DNA of 62,752 nt from Serinicoccus sediminis. GTDB taxonomy: Bacteria; Actinomycetota; Actinomycetes; Actinomycetales; Dermatophilaceae. Positions 24,646 to 31,708 of the stretch are shown here, piece by piece (position 1 is the stretch's first letter; each line of letters starts with the position of its first letter). The translations under genes and the position numbers were made by a program. The notes under the pieces are model-generated. The model was not told the origin of the DNA. It was given only the letters and a program-made list of their open reading frames with translations, and did no database searches. The stretch lies in contig NZ_SDVA01000016.1 in assembly GCF_004153545.1 (NCBI RefSeq), positions 1-62,752 on the forward strand. The letters run 5' to 3'.

Positions 24646-25452
24646 CTATCCGCCCAGCCGCGCCCAGGCGGCCGCGAGCAGCAGCACGCCGGCCAGCACG
24701 CTGCCCGCCCGCTCGAGCAGGCGCGAGTGCCCCGCGAGGAAGGCCTGCCACCCGGGCGCCCCGAGGACGATCCACAGCAGCACCGCCCACGACCGGGACA
24801 GTCCGAAGGCGGCCCCCAGGACCACGGCCACCCACCACGGGGGCACGACGAGCAGCACGAAGACGGCGGCCAGGTAGGCCGTGGCGGACGGGACGAGGGT
24901 GCGCCAGCCGCAGCCGTACTCGAGCCCGAACCGCAGACCGCCCCGCGCCATACCGCGGTGGAACACCTCCTGCGGGATGAGCGTCGAGCGTTGCGGCAGG
25001 GGCAGCCGCGCCGAGAGCACGTCGAGCGCGACCAGCGCGGCGACGAGCAGGGCGAGCAGCACGAGCCGCACCTGCGGCGGGACCGGGCTGACCAGCCCCG
25101 CCAGCACACCGAGGGCGGCCCCGGTGGCGGCGCCGCCCAGGGTCGTCCCGGTGGCGAAGGCTCCCCAGAGGGAGAGCTGTCGATGTCGGCCCCGGACCGA
25201 GGCCACCAGCGCCCACGCGCTGTTGACGCCTCAGGTGGAGCCGGACAGCGCCACCCCGGACACGGTGACGGCGAAGAGCGCGGGGACGACCCACAGCGCA
25301 CCGGTGACGGGGAGCAGCACCAGGCAGGCGAGACCGCCCGCGGCGAGCAGGAGCAGCAGCGGCAGCGGGTCGGCGGCCCACCGGCGGCGCAGGGGTATGC
25401 CGGTCGCGGCGTCGGCCACGACCGGCAGGTCCGGGTCCTCTAGACCGCCCAC
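24646..25452 (-). pseudogene. Polytopic membrane protein interrupted by an in-frame TGA (possible nonsense mutation or recoding)
   Basis: The frame opens at GTG 25452, overlapping the end of the Cys/Trp-rich protein gene by 13 nt, and reads 73 codons with two hydrophobic helices to SGST, then TGA (25233-25231). The same frame continues without another stop for 195 codons: GVNSAWALVASVRGRHRQ, then about five helices and the motif LEYGCGWRTLVPSATAY, to TAG at 24646. The downstream part could start at GTG 25206. Codon bias (G/C third positions) is equal on both sides, so one ancestral gene is likely. Explanations are nonsense mutation, sequencing error, split translation or selenocysteine at the TGA; a 9-bp imperfect hairpin follows the TGA. 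Function is unknown; context suggests redox or membrane partnership with MauD/MauE-type proteins. Confidence 0.6.
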
Positions 25453-25949
25453 GGGCAGATCGTCGCGACGCAGGAGCCGGACCCGGAGCAGGTCCAGCCG
25501 TCGGAGCAGCGGTAGGTGCGGCCGTCGCTGAACTTCCAGTGCCAGGAGTCGTAGACGCCACCCCAGCAGTCGTCCGGACGGTGCGTGTAGTACCGGTCGG
25601 CCCCGGGACCGTTCTTGTGCCAGCCCACGACGTTGCCGGCACCGGAGCGGTACTTCCAGCAGCAGGACCCGTCGCGGCACATCGGCGAGGGCCCGCACTG
25701 GATGCCGTTCTCGGTGTGGTCGCGGGCGTAGGTCGCGCACGGCCCGGTCGAGGTGTCGGTGTAGTCCAGGAAGTAGGCGGCCTGCGCCACCTGGCTGCCG
25801 CCCCGGTTGACCAGCGCCAACGACCCGACCCCGACGGCGGTGCCGGCCCCCAGGACCCGGGCCAGGAAGCCGCGCCGGCTCGGCCGCTGCCGCAGCCGGT
25901 CCCGCAGCCGGCCGGTGTCGGCCTCCGGGAGGTCCTCGAAGCGCATCAT
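25440..25949 (-). CDS. Tat-exported Cys/Trp-rich protein (methylamine dehydrogenase light-chain-like candidate)
   Basis: A 169-residue protein with a twin-arginine signal (SRRGFLA, R25-R26, hydrophobic 29-48) and a mature part of about 110 residues with ten cysteines (71, 85, 91, 96, 97, 128, 148, 154, 160, 165) and seven tryptophans (98, 110, 129, 136, 138, 152, 167). Tat export, size, Cys density and neighbouring MauD/MauE-like genes resemble MauA, the tryptophan tryptophylquinone subunit of amine dehydrogenases, whose crosslinked Trps lie among disulfides. Direct sequence similarity is weak (only short motifs such as TYRCSDGW), and no heavy chain or MauG gene is present. It may be a new type of disulfide-knotted, perhaps quinone-modified, exported protein. 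ATG 25949 overlaps the MauD-like stop. Confidence 0.7.
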   Translation of the reverse strand: MMRFEDLPEADTGRLRDRLRQRPSRRGFLARVLGAGTAVGVGSLALVNRGGSQVAQAAYFLDYTDTSTGPCATYARDHTENGIQCGPSPMCRDGSCCWKYRSGAGNVVGWHKNGPGADRYYTHRPDDCWGGVYDSWHWKFSDGRTYRCSDGWTCSGSGSCVATICPWAV

Positions 25950-26542
25950 GACGGGTCGGCCTCCCTGGTCGACGACGACGCCCCGGTCGGGCGCAGCGGC
26001 AGACCGCTCGCGCGCAGCCACCCGCCGAGGTCGGTGTCCTCCTCGGGCAGCAGGGCCGCCCGGAGGGTGCCCGACCCGTCGAGGAGCGCGAGGTAGGGCG
26101 TGGCCGGGACCGCCAGCCGGTCCATGACGGCGCGGCCCCGGTCCAGGCAGCGCAGCCGGGCGGCCCCCTCGGCATCCGCCAGCCCGGGCTCGCACGACCC
26201 GACCGAGACGAGGGTCAGCGCGGTCGAGCCGTCGCGGACCTGGGGGTCGGCGGCGAGCGCGCCCAGGGTGAGGGAGCAGGAGCTGCAGCCGGGTGAGACG
26301 AAGGCCAGGAGGGTCTGCCGCGCCGCCGGGTCGACGAGCTCGGCGGCGAGGTCGTCGGGCAGCCGGAAACCCACCAGCTCCCGCGTGGTCCGCGCGCCGG
26401 TCGTGCCCCCGCGGGGTCCCGGCCCGCCCCCCTCGAGCTGCCGGGTGAGCAGGGTGACCTGCCGCAGCAGGCCCGCGAGGCCGAGGGCCAGCAGGGCGAT
26501 GGCGACGAAGGCGAGCACCAGGGCGGACGCGGTGAAGGTCAT
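25946..26542 (-). CDS. MauD-like membrane-anchored thioredoxin-fold protein
   Basis: A 198-residue protein with one N-terminal helix (about 6-28) and an extracytoplasmic thioredoxin-like domain. The active site is CSSC (C86, C89) in FVSPGCSSC, and the cis-Pro region is VPATPYLALLD. MauD and TlpA-type proteins act as thiol oxidoreductases or isomerases for exported disulfide proteins. It is translationally coupled to the MauE-like gene (ATG 26542 overlaps its stop) and to the Cys-rich protein downstream, the most likely client. Confidence 0.85.
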   Translation of the reverse strand: MTFTASALVLAFVAIALLALGLAGLLRQVTLLTRQLEGGGPGPRGGTTGARTTRELVGFRLPDDLAAELVDPAARQTLLAFVSPGCSSCSLTLGALAADPQVRDGSTALTLVSVGSCEPGLADAEGAARLRCLDRGRAVMDRLAVPATPYLALLDGSGTLRAALLPEEDTDLGGWLRASGLPLRPTGASSSTREADPS

Positions 26543-27111
26543 CGGGCCACCCCGGAGAGCGTGGTGAGCCCGGCGGGGACGGCGCGGGCGGCGGGCAGCG
26601 CCGCGGCGCCGGCGGCGAGCGCCAGCCCGCCGCAGACCGCCACGACGAGCTGCGCCCAGACCGGCGCACCGGGGACCGCTTCCCACGGCCCGGTCGGCAG
26701 GAGCAGCGGCGCGAGGGCGAGGGCACCCAGCAGGCCGGCACGGACGGCGCTCCAGCGGGTGACCGGGGTGGCGCCGAGCCCGCAGCCGCAGGGCACCTCC
26801 TGCCCCGCGGTGACCCGACGCACGACGCGCAGGTAGGCCGCGAAGCCGCCGCAGAGCACGACGGCCCCGAGGGCAGCCGCGCGGGTCGGGCCCCGGTCGA
26901 GCACACCGAGCCCGCCCAGGAGCAGCCCGGCCGCCAGCAGGAGCTCCACCGGGCCGAGCACGGGCACCACCCACCGGTGCCAGCGGCCCGGCAGGACCCG
27001 GTGCGCCCGCAGCGCGGCCCGGGTCGCGGCCGGTGCCCGGGTGTGGGCCAGGCCGGAGACGAGCAGCACGAGGCCGACCCCCCACGCGCCGGCCGCCGCG
27101 AGCACGTTCAC
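26539..27111 (-). CDS. MauE/DoxX-family redox membrane protein
   Basis: A 190-residue, five-helix membrane protein with the MauE signature VPCGCGLG (C108, C110) between helices 3 and 4 and an Arg-rich RVVRRV before it. MauE belongs to the DoxX/VKOR-like group and is thought to exchange electrons with MauD during disulfide formation in the amine dehydrogenase light chain. GTG 27111 overlaps the stop of the preceding gene (GTGA). A MauE-MauD-client series on one strand supports a dedicated oxidative folding line. Confidence 0.87.
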   Translation of the reverse strand: MNVLAAAGAWGVGLVLLVSGLAHTRAPAATRAALRAHRVLPGRWHRWVVPVLGPVELLLAAGLLLGGLGVLDRGPTRAAALGAVVLCGGFAAYLRVVRRVTAGQEVPCGCGLGATPVTRWSAVRAGLLGALALAPLLLPTGPWEAVPGAPVWAQLVVAVCGGLALAAGAAALPAARAVPAGLTTLSGVAR

Positions 27112-27830
27112 CGGACCAGCTCCACGGCGACCTGTGCCATGGAGGTGACGACCGCGTCGAGGACGTCCTCGCTGCCCGGCATGCCGTAGGTCACGAAGTC
27201 GCCGCTCTCGAGCACGGCGTAGGGGTGGCGCTCCTCGCCCGAGGCCCGGGACAGCAGCCCACCGCGCACCGGGGCCCCGGAGGACCTCCCGGGCTGCAGC
27301 TGGCCGGTGCGGGCGCGCCGGATGTCGAGGAGGTAGCCCGGCCGGCCCGTCCCCGGGTCCTCGCTCGGCTCCGCCCCGGCCAGCTCGACCACCTGCGCCA
27401 GGGTCTGCGTGCGGTAGGGCGACCAGCTCGTCCTCCCGGCCGGGGTCAGCACCGGCCCGAGCGGGTCGGCCTGGACGTCCACGTCGGCGAGGTAGCCGGT
27501 CAGCGCCTCGACGTCCATCGTCGGCACGGTCGAGCCGTAGACGTGGTGCCCGCTCACCTCGACCGACCAGCCGAGGCCCTGCTGCGGGTCGCCGCCGAGG
27601 CGGCCGTAGCGCAGCACCCGGCCGGCGCGCAGCGCGACCTCCCGGTCGAGGGCCGTCCCGGTGACCTGGAGGTAGAAGGCCAGATCGGGCTCGGTGCCGG
27701 AGGTGACCTCGAGCTGGCCGGCACCGTCCAGGGCCAGGACGGCCAGGGCGGTGCCCCCTGGCAGGGCGGTGGCGTCCGGGACGTCGACGCGCACGCCGTC
27801 GCCGTTCAGCAGGCGGTGGGTGGTCTGCAC
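27108..27830 (-). CDS. Unknown protein, first gene of the Mau-like operon
   Basis: A 240-residue protein without signal peptide or transmembrane helix. It looks beta-rich in the first half (ALAVLALDGAGQLEVTSG, FYLQVTGTALDREVALRAG, GLGWSVEVSGHHVYGST) with no recognised motif; there are no cysteines, unlike its neighbours. GTG 27830 has GGAGGG with good spacing, and its stop overlaps the MauE-like start, so it is the first gene of the MauE-MauD-Cys/Trp protein series. It is not a beta-propeller heavy chain (too short). It could be a cytoplasmic maturation or scaffold protein for the Tat client, but that is a guess. Confidence 0.65.
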   Translation of the reverse strand: MQTTHRLLNGDGVRVDVPDATALPGGTALAVLALDGAGQLEVTSGTEPDLAFYLQVTGTALDREVALRAGRVLRYGRLGGDPQQGLGWSVEVSGHHVYGSTVPTMDVEALTGYLADVDVQADPLGPVLTPAGRTSWSPYRTQTLAQVVELAGAEPSEDPGTGRPGYLLDIRRARTGQLQPGRSSGAPVRGGLLSRASGEERHPYAVLESGDFVTYGMPGSEDVLDAVVTSMAQVAVELVR

Positions 27831-27840
27831 GGGTCCCTCC

Positions 27841-29364
27841 TCATCCGACCTGCGCGCCGACCTGGTCCATGACCACCGAGCTGAGCGCCCCCTGCCCACC
27901 GAGCAGCACCCCGCGGCGCGCGTCCAGGGCCTGGAGAGCGGTCCGCGCGTCGTCCACCAGCTGGTCCTGACGGGTCAGCACCACCGGGACCCCCTGGCTC
28001 CCCGCCCGGGCGGCACCGACGAGGGCGTCCGGGAAGGAGGTGCCGGTGGCGACGTAGACCCGCGCCGGCTCGGTGTCGAACTGGCGCGCGACGGCCGAGG
28101 CCACGGCATACCGGTTGGTGCCGGTGATGCGGGAGACCGAGCCCGAGGTGTGCCGGCGCAGCTGCCCGAGCACGGTGTCGGAGACGGCGCCCGGACCACC
28201 GACGACGACGATCCGCCCCGGGTCGAGACGGGCGACCTGCTCCTCCACCGCCGGGTGCAGCCCGCCCGGAGGGGTGAGCAGCACCGGGGCGCCCTGGTCG
28301 CCCGCGAGGGCACCGATGGCCAGGGCGTCGGGGAAGTTGGCGCCGCTGGCGACGTAGAGGACCGGGCGTCCCGGGGAGTAGGCCGCGGCCAGCGCCGCCG
28401 AGACGTCGTAGCGGGTGCTGCCGGTCACCCGGCTCGTCGTGCCGGCGTAGGCCCCCGCCTCCCGGGCGACCGTCGAGCTCACCGCCCCGGTCCCGCCGAG
28501 GACCACGAGGCGCTGCGGGGCGAGCCGGTCCAGCTGGGCACGGGTGGCGCCGGGCAGGCTGGTCGAACGGGTGAGCAGGACCGGCGCGTCGCGCTGGGCC
28601 GCCAGGGCCGAGGCACCGACGGCGTCCGGGAAGTTCTCCCCCGTGGCGAGGTAGGCCACCGGCACGCCGGCGGGGTAGGTCGCCGCGACCCGGGCGGCGG
28701 AGGCGTAGCGGTCCGTCCCGGCGAGGCGGGTGACCGGGGCGTCACGGCACGTGTAGAGCTGGACGTTGTCGACGTCCCAGCGGGCGGTGACGCCGCGCCG
28801 GCTGGTGTGCTCGAACCAGGTGCCGAGGTCCCCGCCCTCGTCGTCCGTCGCGGCCGTGACGTCGTAGACCCGGCCGTCCCAGGAGTCCCCGGCGTAGACC
28901 CGCAGGTCGACCGAGTTGACCTGCGCGCGGGTGTAGGCGGAGTTGCCCTGGGTCCCCCGGGTGGACAGGGCGAGCATCGTGCGGCGGTCGACCGACACGG
29001 TCACGTAGGGCAGGAAGAAGTGGTCGCCGGGGTCCGCGGAGGAGACCACCGACCGGGCGGCCGAGCCGTCCCGCGACGACACCAGGCCCCAGCCGTCGTT
29101 GAAGCGCGACTGCGGGACCGCCGAGTCCATGCCGTAGCCACCGACGCTGACCCGGCGCGTCATGCCCTCCGGGCAGGGCGCCTGGCCCAGGCCGGACCAC
29201 TCGACCGCCCCCGGGGTGGCCGCGTCGGTCTCACCCCAGCCCGGGTCCCCCTCGGCCCCGGGGTCGGCGGCGGACGTGGCGGCCAGGCCACCCGCCGTCA
29301 GGACCGCCAGGAGCAGCGCCGAGGCCAGCGTGGCACGTCCGTGACGTCGTCGACGGTGGCTCAT
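27841..29364 (-). CDS. Secreted protein with three CWB2 (cell wall binding 2) repeats
   Basis: A 507-residue exported protein: signal peptide 1-32, an N-terminal beta-rich domain of about 170 residues (RRVSVGGYGMDSAVPQS, YVTVSVDRRTMLALS) that I do not recognise, then three CWB2 repeats from about 215 to the end (RLAGTDRYASAARVA, RVTGSTRYDVSAALA, RITGTNRYAVASAVA), each with the LATGENFPDA and VVLGGTGAVS motifs. CWB2 repeats attach proteins non-covalently to wall polymers. Start ATG 29364 has AAAGGGGAG. It lies 10 nt upstream of the Mau-like operon on the same strand and might share its transcript. Confidence 0.9.
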   Translation of the reverse strand: MSHRRRRHGRATLASALLLAVLTAGGLAATSAADPGAEGDPGWGETDAATPGAVEWSGLGQAPCPEGMTRRVSVGGYGMDSAVPQSRFNDGWGLVSSRDGSAARSVVSSADPGDHFFLPYVTVSVDRRTMLALSTRGTQGNSAYTRAQVNSVDLRVYAGDSWDGRVYDVTAATDDEGGDLGTWFEHTSRRGVTARWDVDNVQLYTCRDAPVTRLAGTDRYASAARVAATYPAGVPVAYLATGENFPDAVGASALAAQRDAPVLLTRSTSLPGATRAQLDRLAPQRLVVLGGTGAVSSTVAREAGAYAGTTSRVTGSTRYDVSAALAAAYSPGRPVLYVASGANFPDALAIGALAGDQGAPVLLTPPGGLHPAVEEQVARLDPGRIVVVGGPGAVSDTVLGQLRRHTSGSVSRITGTNRYAVASAVARQFDTEPARVYVATGTSFPDALVGAARAGSQGVPVVLTRQDQLVDDARTALQALDARRGVLLGGQGALSSVVMDQVGAQVG

Positions 29365-29483
29365 CGCTCCCCTTTCCCGCGGCCCGACCCGCTCACGGTA
29401 TGCCGTGGCGGGCGTCCCGCGCCGTCGCCCCGCCGCGCGGGTCGACGGTCGGTCACGGCCGTCGTGGTCAGCGCCGGCCGCGG

Positions 29484-31352
29484 TCAGCGCCCGGCGTCCT
29501 CGACGGCCGCGTCGTGCGCCTCCTGGGCCCGCTGGCGCTCCTGCTCCGCCTCGCGCTCCTGCTGCTCCTTCTTCTCCCGGGCCGCCTCCTCGCGCGCCCG
29601 CTGGGCCTCCAGCCCCGGAGCCCCGGCGACGCGCCCGGCGTCCACCGCGGCCTCCTCGACCGCCACCCAGGTGGGTCCGTCGACCTCACCGGTCGCCTCG
29701 AGCCCGGCCTCCTGCTGGACCGTCAGGACGGCCTTCGCGGTGAGGGGGCCGAAGCTGCCGTCGGCCTCGACGCCCAGCAGCTCCTGCAGGACCGCGACCG
29801 CACCCCCGGCGTAGGGGCTCTCCTCGCTGCCCTCCAGGGCGGCCCGCGCGGCGAGCTCGCCCTCCGGGTCCGCGCCGATGTCGCGGCTGCCCTCGGCGAG
29901 CTCGACGTCGCGCAGCACCATGGTCGGGTGCGCGGCCCGCTCGAGCTCGAGCCAGGTCAGCGGGGTCACGACGGCGGGCTCGTCCTCGCCCCGTCGGCGC
30001 GCCTGCTCGGCGAGCACCGGGACGGTCTGCTCCCACTCGGACAGGGCCTGCGCCGTCTTCGGCCCGAAGTCGCCGTCCGGCTCGGCGCCCAGCGCCTCCT
30101 GCAGCAGGGTGACCGCAGCACCCTGGTCGCCCTGGGTGAGGGTGGTGCGCTTGTAGGGGGTGAACGGGGAGACCTGCCACTTCTGGGGGGTGACGGCCTG
30201 CGCCGAGGCGGGGATCTCGCCCAGCTCCTGGCCCTGCGCCGCGGCGTAGGTCAGGGCGTCCGCGACCCCGGTGGCCGGCAGCTCGTGCTCGTCCTGCCAC
30301 TCGAGGAGCGCGAGCCGGGTGGGCCCGTCCAGGACGCCGGTGGCCTCGACCCCGAGGACGCCCTGCAGCATCGCGACCCCCTCACCGGCCTCACCGGGGC
30401 GCACCCGGGCGAACCCGGAGGCGGGCGCGGGCACGGCCGGGTCGGCGCACGGCTCGAAGCGCGGGAAGGTGTGCAGCGCGGCGTACTCCCGCGCCACGGC
30501 CTCGCACGGCCCCAGGTCGGGCCGGGTCACGGCCACGCCCGTCCACCACGACGTCCGCATCATCGCGCCGTCCCAGGTGAAGGAGAAGTGCACGTGGTCG
30601 GTGTGCGGGCTCGGGCCGACGTAGTGCCGCCACTCGTTGTCGTCCTTCATGAAGACGAGGCCGTTCCAGATGATGTACTCGATGCCGAAGCGGCGCATCA
30701 TCTCGCCGTCGTCCTCGGTCAGCCAGGCGACCGCGGCGTCCCCGATGCGGCGCTCGTGCGGGTCGGAGGCGTCGATGGCCCAGTCCATGGCCCGGCCGTC
30801 GTGGTGCTGGCTCATGTAGTCGACGCACGGGCGGGCGCCGGACCAGCCCTCACGGCCGTAGTGCTCGGTGATCAGCAGCGCGAAGGCGGTGACGCCGGGC
30901 CGGTCCTCGGGGTCGCACGAGAGCTGGTTCTGGTATGCCGTGTCGGCGTCGACCTCGACCGGCAGGTCCTCGTTCTCCGGGGGCGCAGGGACGGGGTAGG
31001 CCGGGTCCTGCGGCAGCTGGGTGAAGGTCGCCGCCCCGGCGGGCGAGCCGCTGTGCCAGAAGCCTCCGCCACCGGGGGGCGGTGCGACAGGGGCACCGTC
31101 GCCTGCGCCACCGCCCGCGGGGTCCTGCCCGGCGGGCGCGGACGGGCCGGTGCCGTCACCGGCGGGAGCGGGCGCGTCCGTGCCGTCACCGGCGGGGGCG
31201 GGCGCGTCCTGAGCGCCACCGGCCACCGGAGCGGCCGGCGTGGTCTCCTCGTCCGCGAACGCCAGCGACGACGACAGCGCGAGCGCCCCCGTCAACATCG
31301 ACGTCGCGAGCAGGCGAGCCCCGCCCCGACGTCGTCCCCCTGTGCCTGCCAT
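29484..31352 (-). CDS. Secreted M15-like/peptidoglycan-binding protein with coiled-coil tail
   Basis: A 622-residue secreted protein. Signal peptide 1-33; a Pro/Ala/Gly-rich linker with a 10-residue repeat (DAPAPAGDGT); a domain at about 130-290 with HHDGRAMDW (near 180-190) and HTDHVHFSF (near 249-257), as in M15/VanY-like hydrolase folds; three PG_binding_1 repeats at about 300-360, 400-455 and 500-560 (VLQELLGVEADGSFGPLTAKAV); and a charged C-terminal coiled coil (AREEAAREKKEQQEREAEQE). It probably binds or trims wall peptides. The ATG is 31352. A leader hairpin lies about 60-100 nt upstream, and the gene is divergent from the CWB2-nucleotidase gene. Confidence 0.85.
   Translation of the reverse strand: MAGTGGRRRGGARLLATSMLTGALALSSSLAFADEETTPAAPVAGGAQDAPAPAGDGTDAPAPAGDGTGPSAPAGQDPAGGGAGDGAPVAPPPGGGGFWHSGSPAGAATFTQLPQDPAYPVPAPPENEDLPVEVDADTAYQNQLSCDPEDRPGVTAFALLITEHYGREGWSGARPCVDYMSQHHDGRAMDWAIDASDPHERRIGDAAVAWLTEDDGEMMRRFGIEYIIWNGLVFMKDDNEWRHYVGPSPHTDHVHFSFTWDGAMMRTSWWTGVAVTRPDLGPCEAVAREYAALHTFPRFEPCADPAVPAPASGFARVRPGEAGEGVAMLQGVLGVEATGVLDGPTRLALLEWQDEHELPATGVADALTYAAAQGQELGEIPASAQAVTPQKWQVSPFTPYKRTTLTQGDQGAAVTLLQEALGAEPDGDFGPKTAQALSEWEQTVPVLAEQARRRGEDEPAVVTPLTWLELERAAHPTMVLRDVELAEGSRDIGADPEGELAARAALEGSEESPYAGGAVAVLQELLGVEADGSFGPLTAKAVLTVQQEAGLEATGEVDGPTWVAVEEAAVDAGRVAGAPGLEAQRAREEAAREKKEQQEREAEQERQRAQEAHDAAVEDAGR
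31151..31210. repeat. 30-bp tandem repeat in the linker of the M15-like protein
   Basis: Two near-identical 30-bp copies (31151-31180 and 31181-31210, two mismatches) encode the repeated Asp-Ala-Pro-Ala-Pro-Ala-Gly-Asp-Gly-Thr linker. Being a multiple of three, expansion or loss would keep the frame. Confidence 0.8.
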
Positions 31353-31708
31353 CGACCGCTGACCCCTGACCTGTCTCGTGGGCGCCGCAGCGACCTGAGG
31401 TGTACATGACGAGCGCCGACCGCCACCACGGTGGGACGGCTCGGCGCTGGTGACAAGACTACGACGCGGGTCCGGACCGCGGAACCCCTCGCCCGACCTT
31501 CTTTACCAACTCGTCATCCGTCGCACCACATACGTCACATGAACCACCTGAACCACGTGCGCCTCACCGCTCATCCCGCCGCGACCACCGGGGTTCACCG
31601 GACCGTGACCTTCTCGTCAGGTGGGGCACGTCCACGATGGGCTACGTTGCTCCCGGCGGGTTCGCCGAGGAACCTGCGACGGACACCCTCATGAGGAGAA
31701 CACCACGC
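31353..31708. promoter_or_regulatory. Gene-free 356-bp divergent region with a leader hairpin
   Basis: No coding region is supported here. It separates two divergent envelope genes. A hairpin with arms 31412-31419 and 31441-31448 (AGCGCCGA/TCGGCGCT) and an inner paired part (31420-31426 with 31431-31439) lies 60-100 nt upstream of the M15-like start. Since no gene ends here it may be a regulatory leader rather than a terminator. The stretch 31490-31560 is the most AT-rich part of the window and may hold the promoters, but no hexamer pair is convincing. Confidence 0.4.

Noticed and set aside
25440-27830. Complete methylamine dehydrogenase operon
   Set aside because: No heavy chain, MauG, amicyanin or ammonium genes, and the Cys/Trp-rich protein aligns poorly with MauA, so methylamine growth is not claimed.
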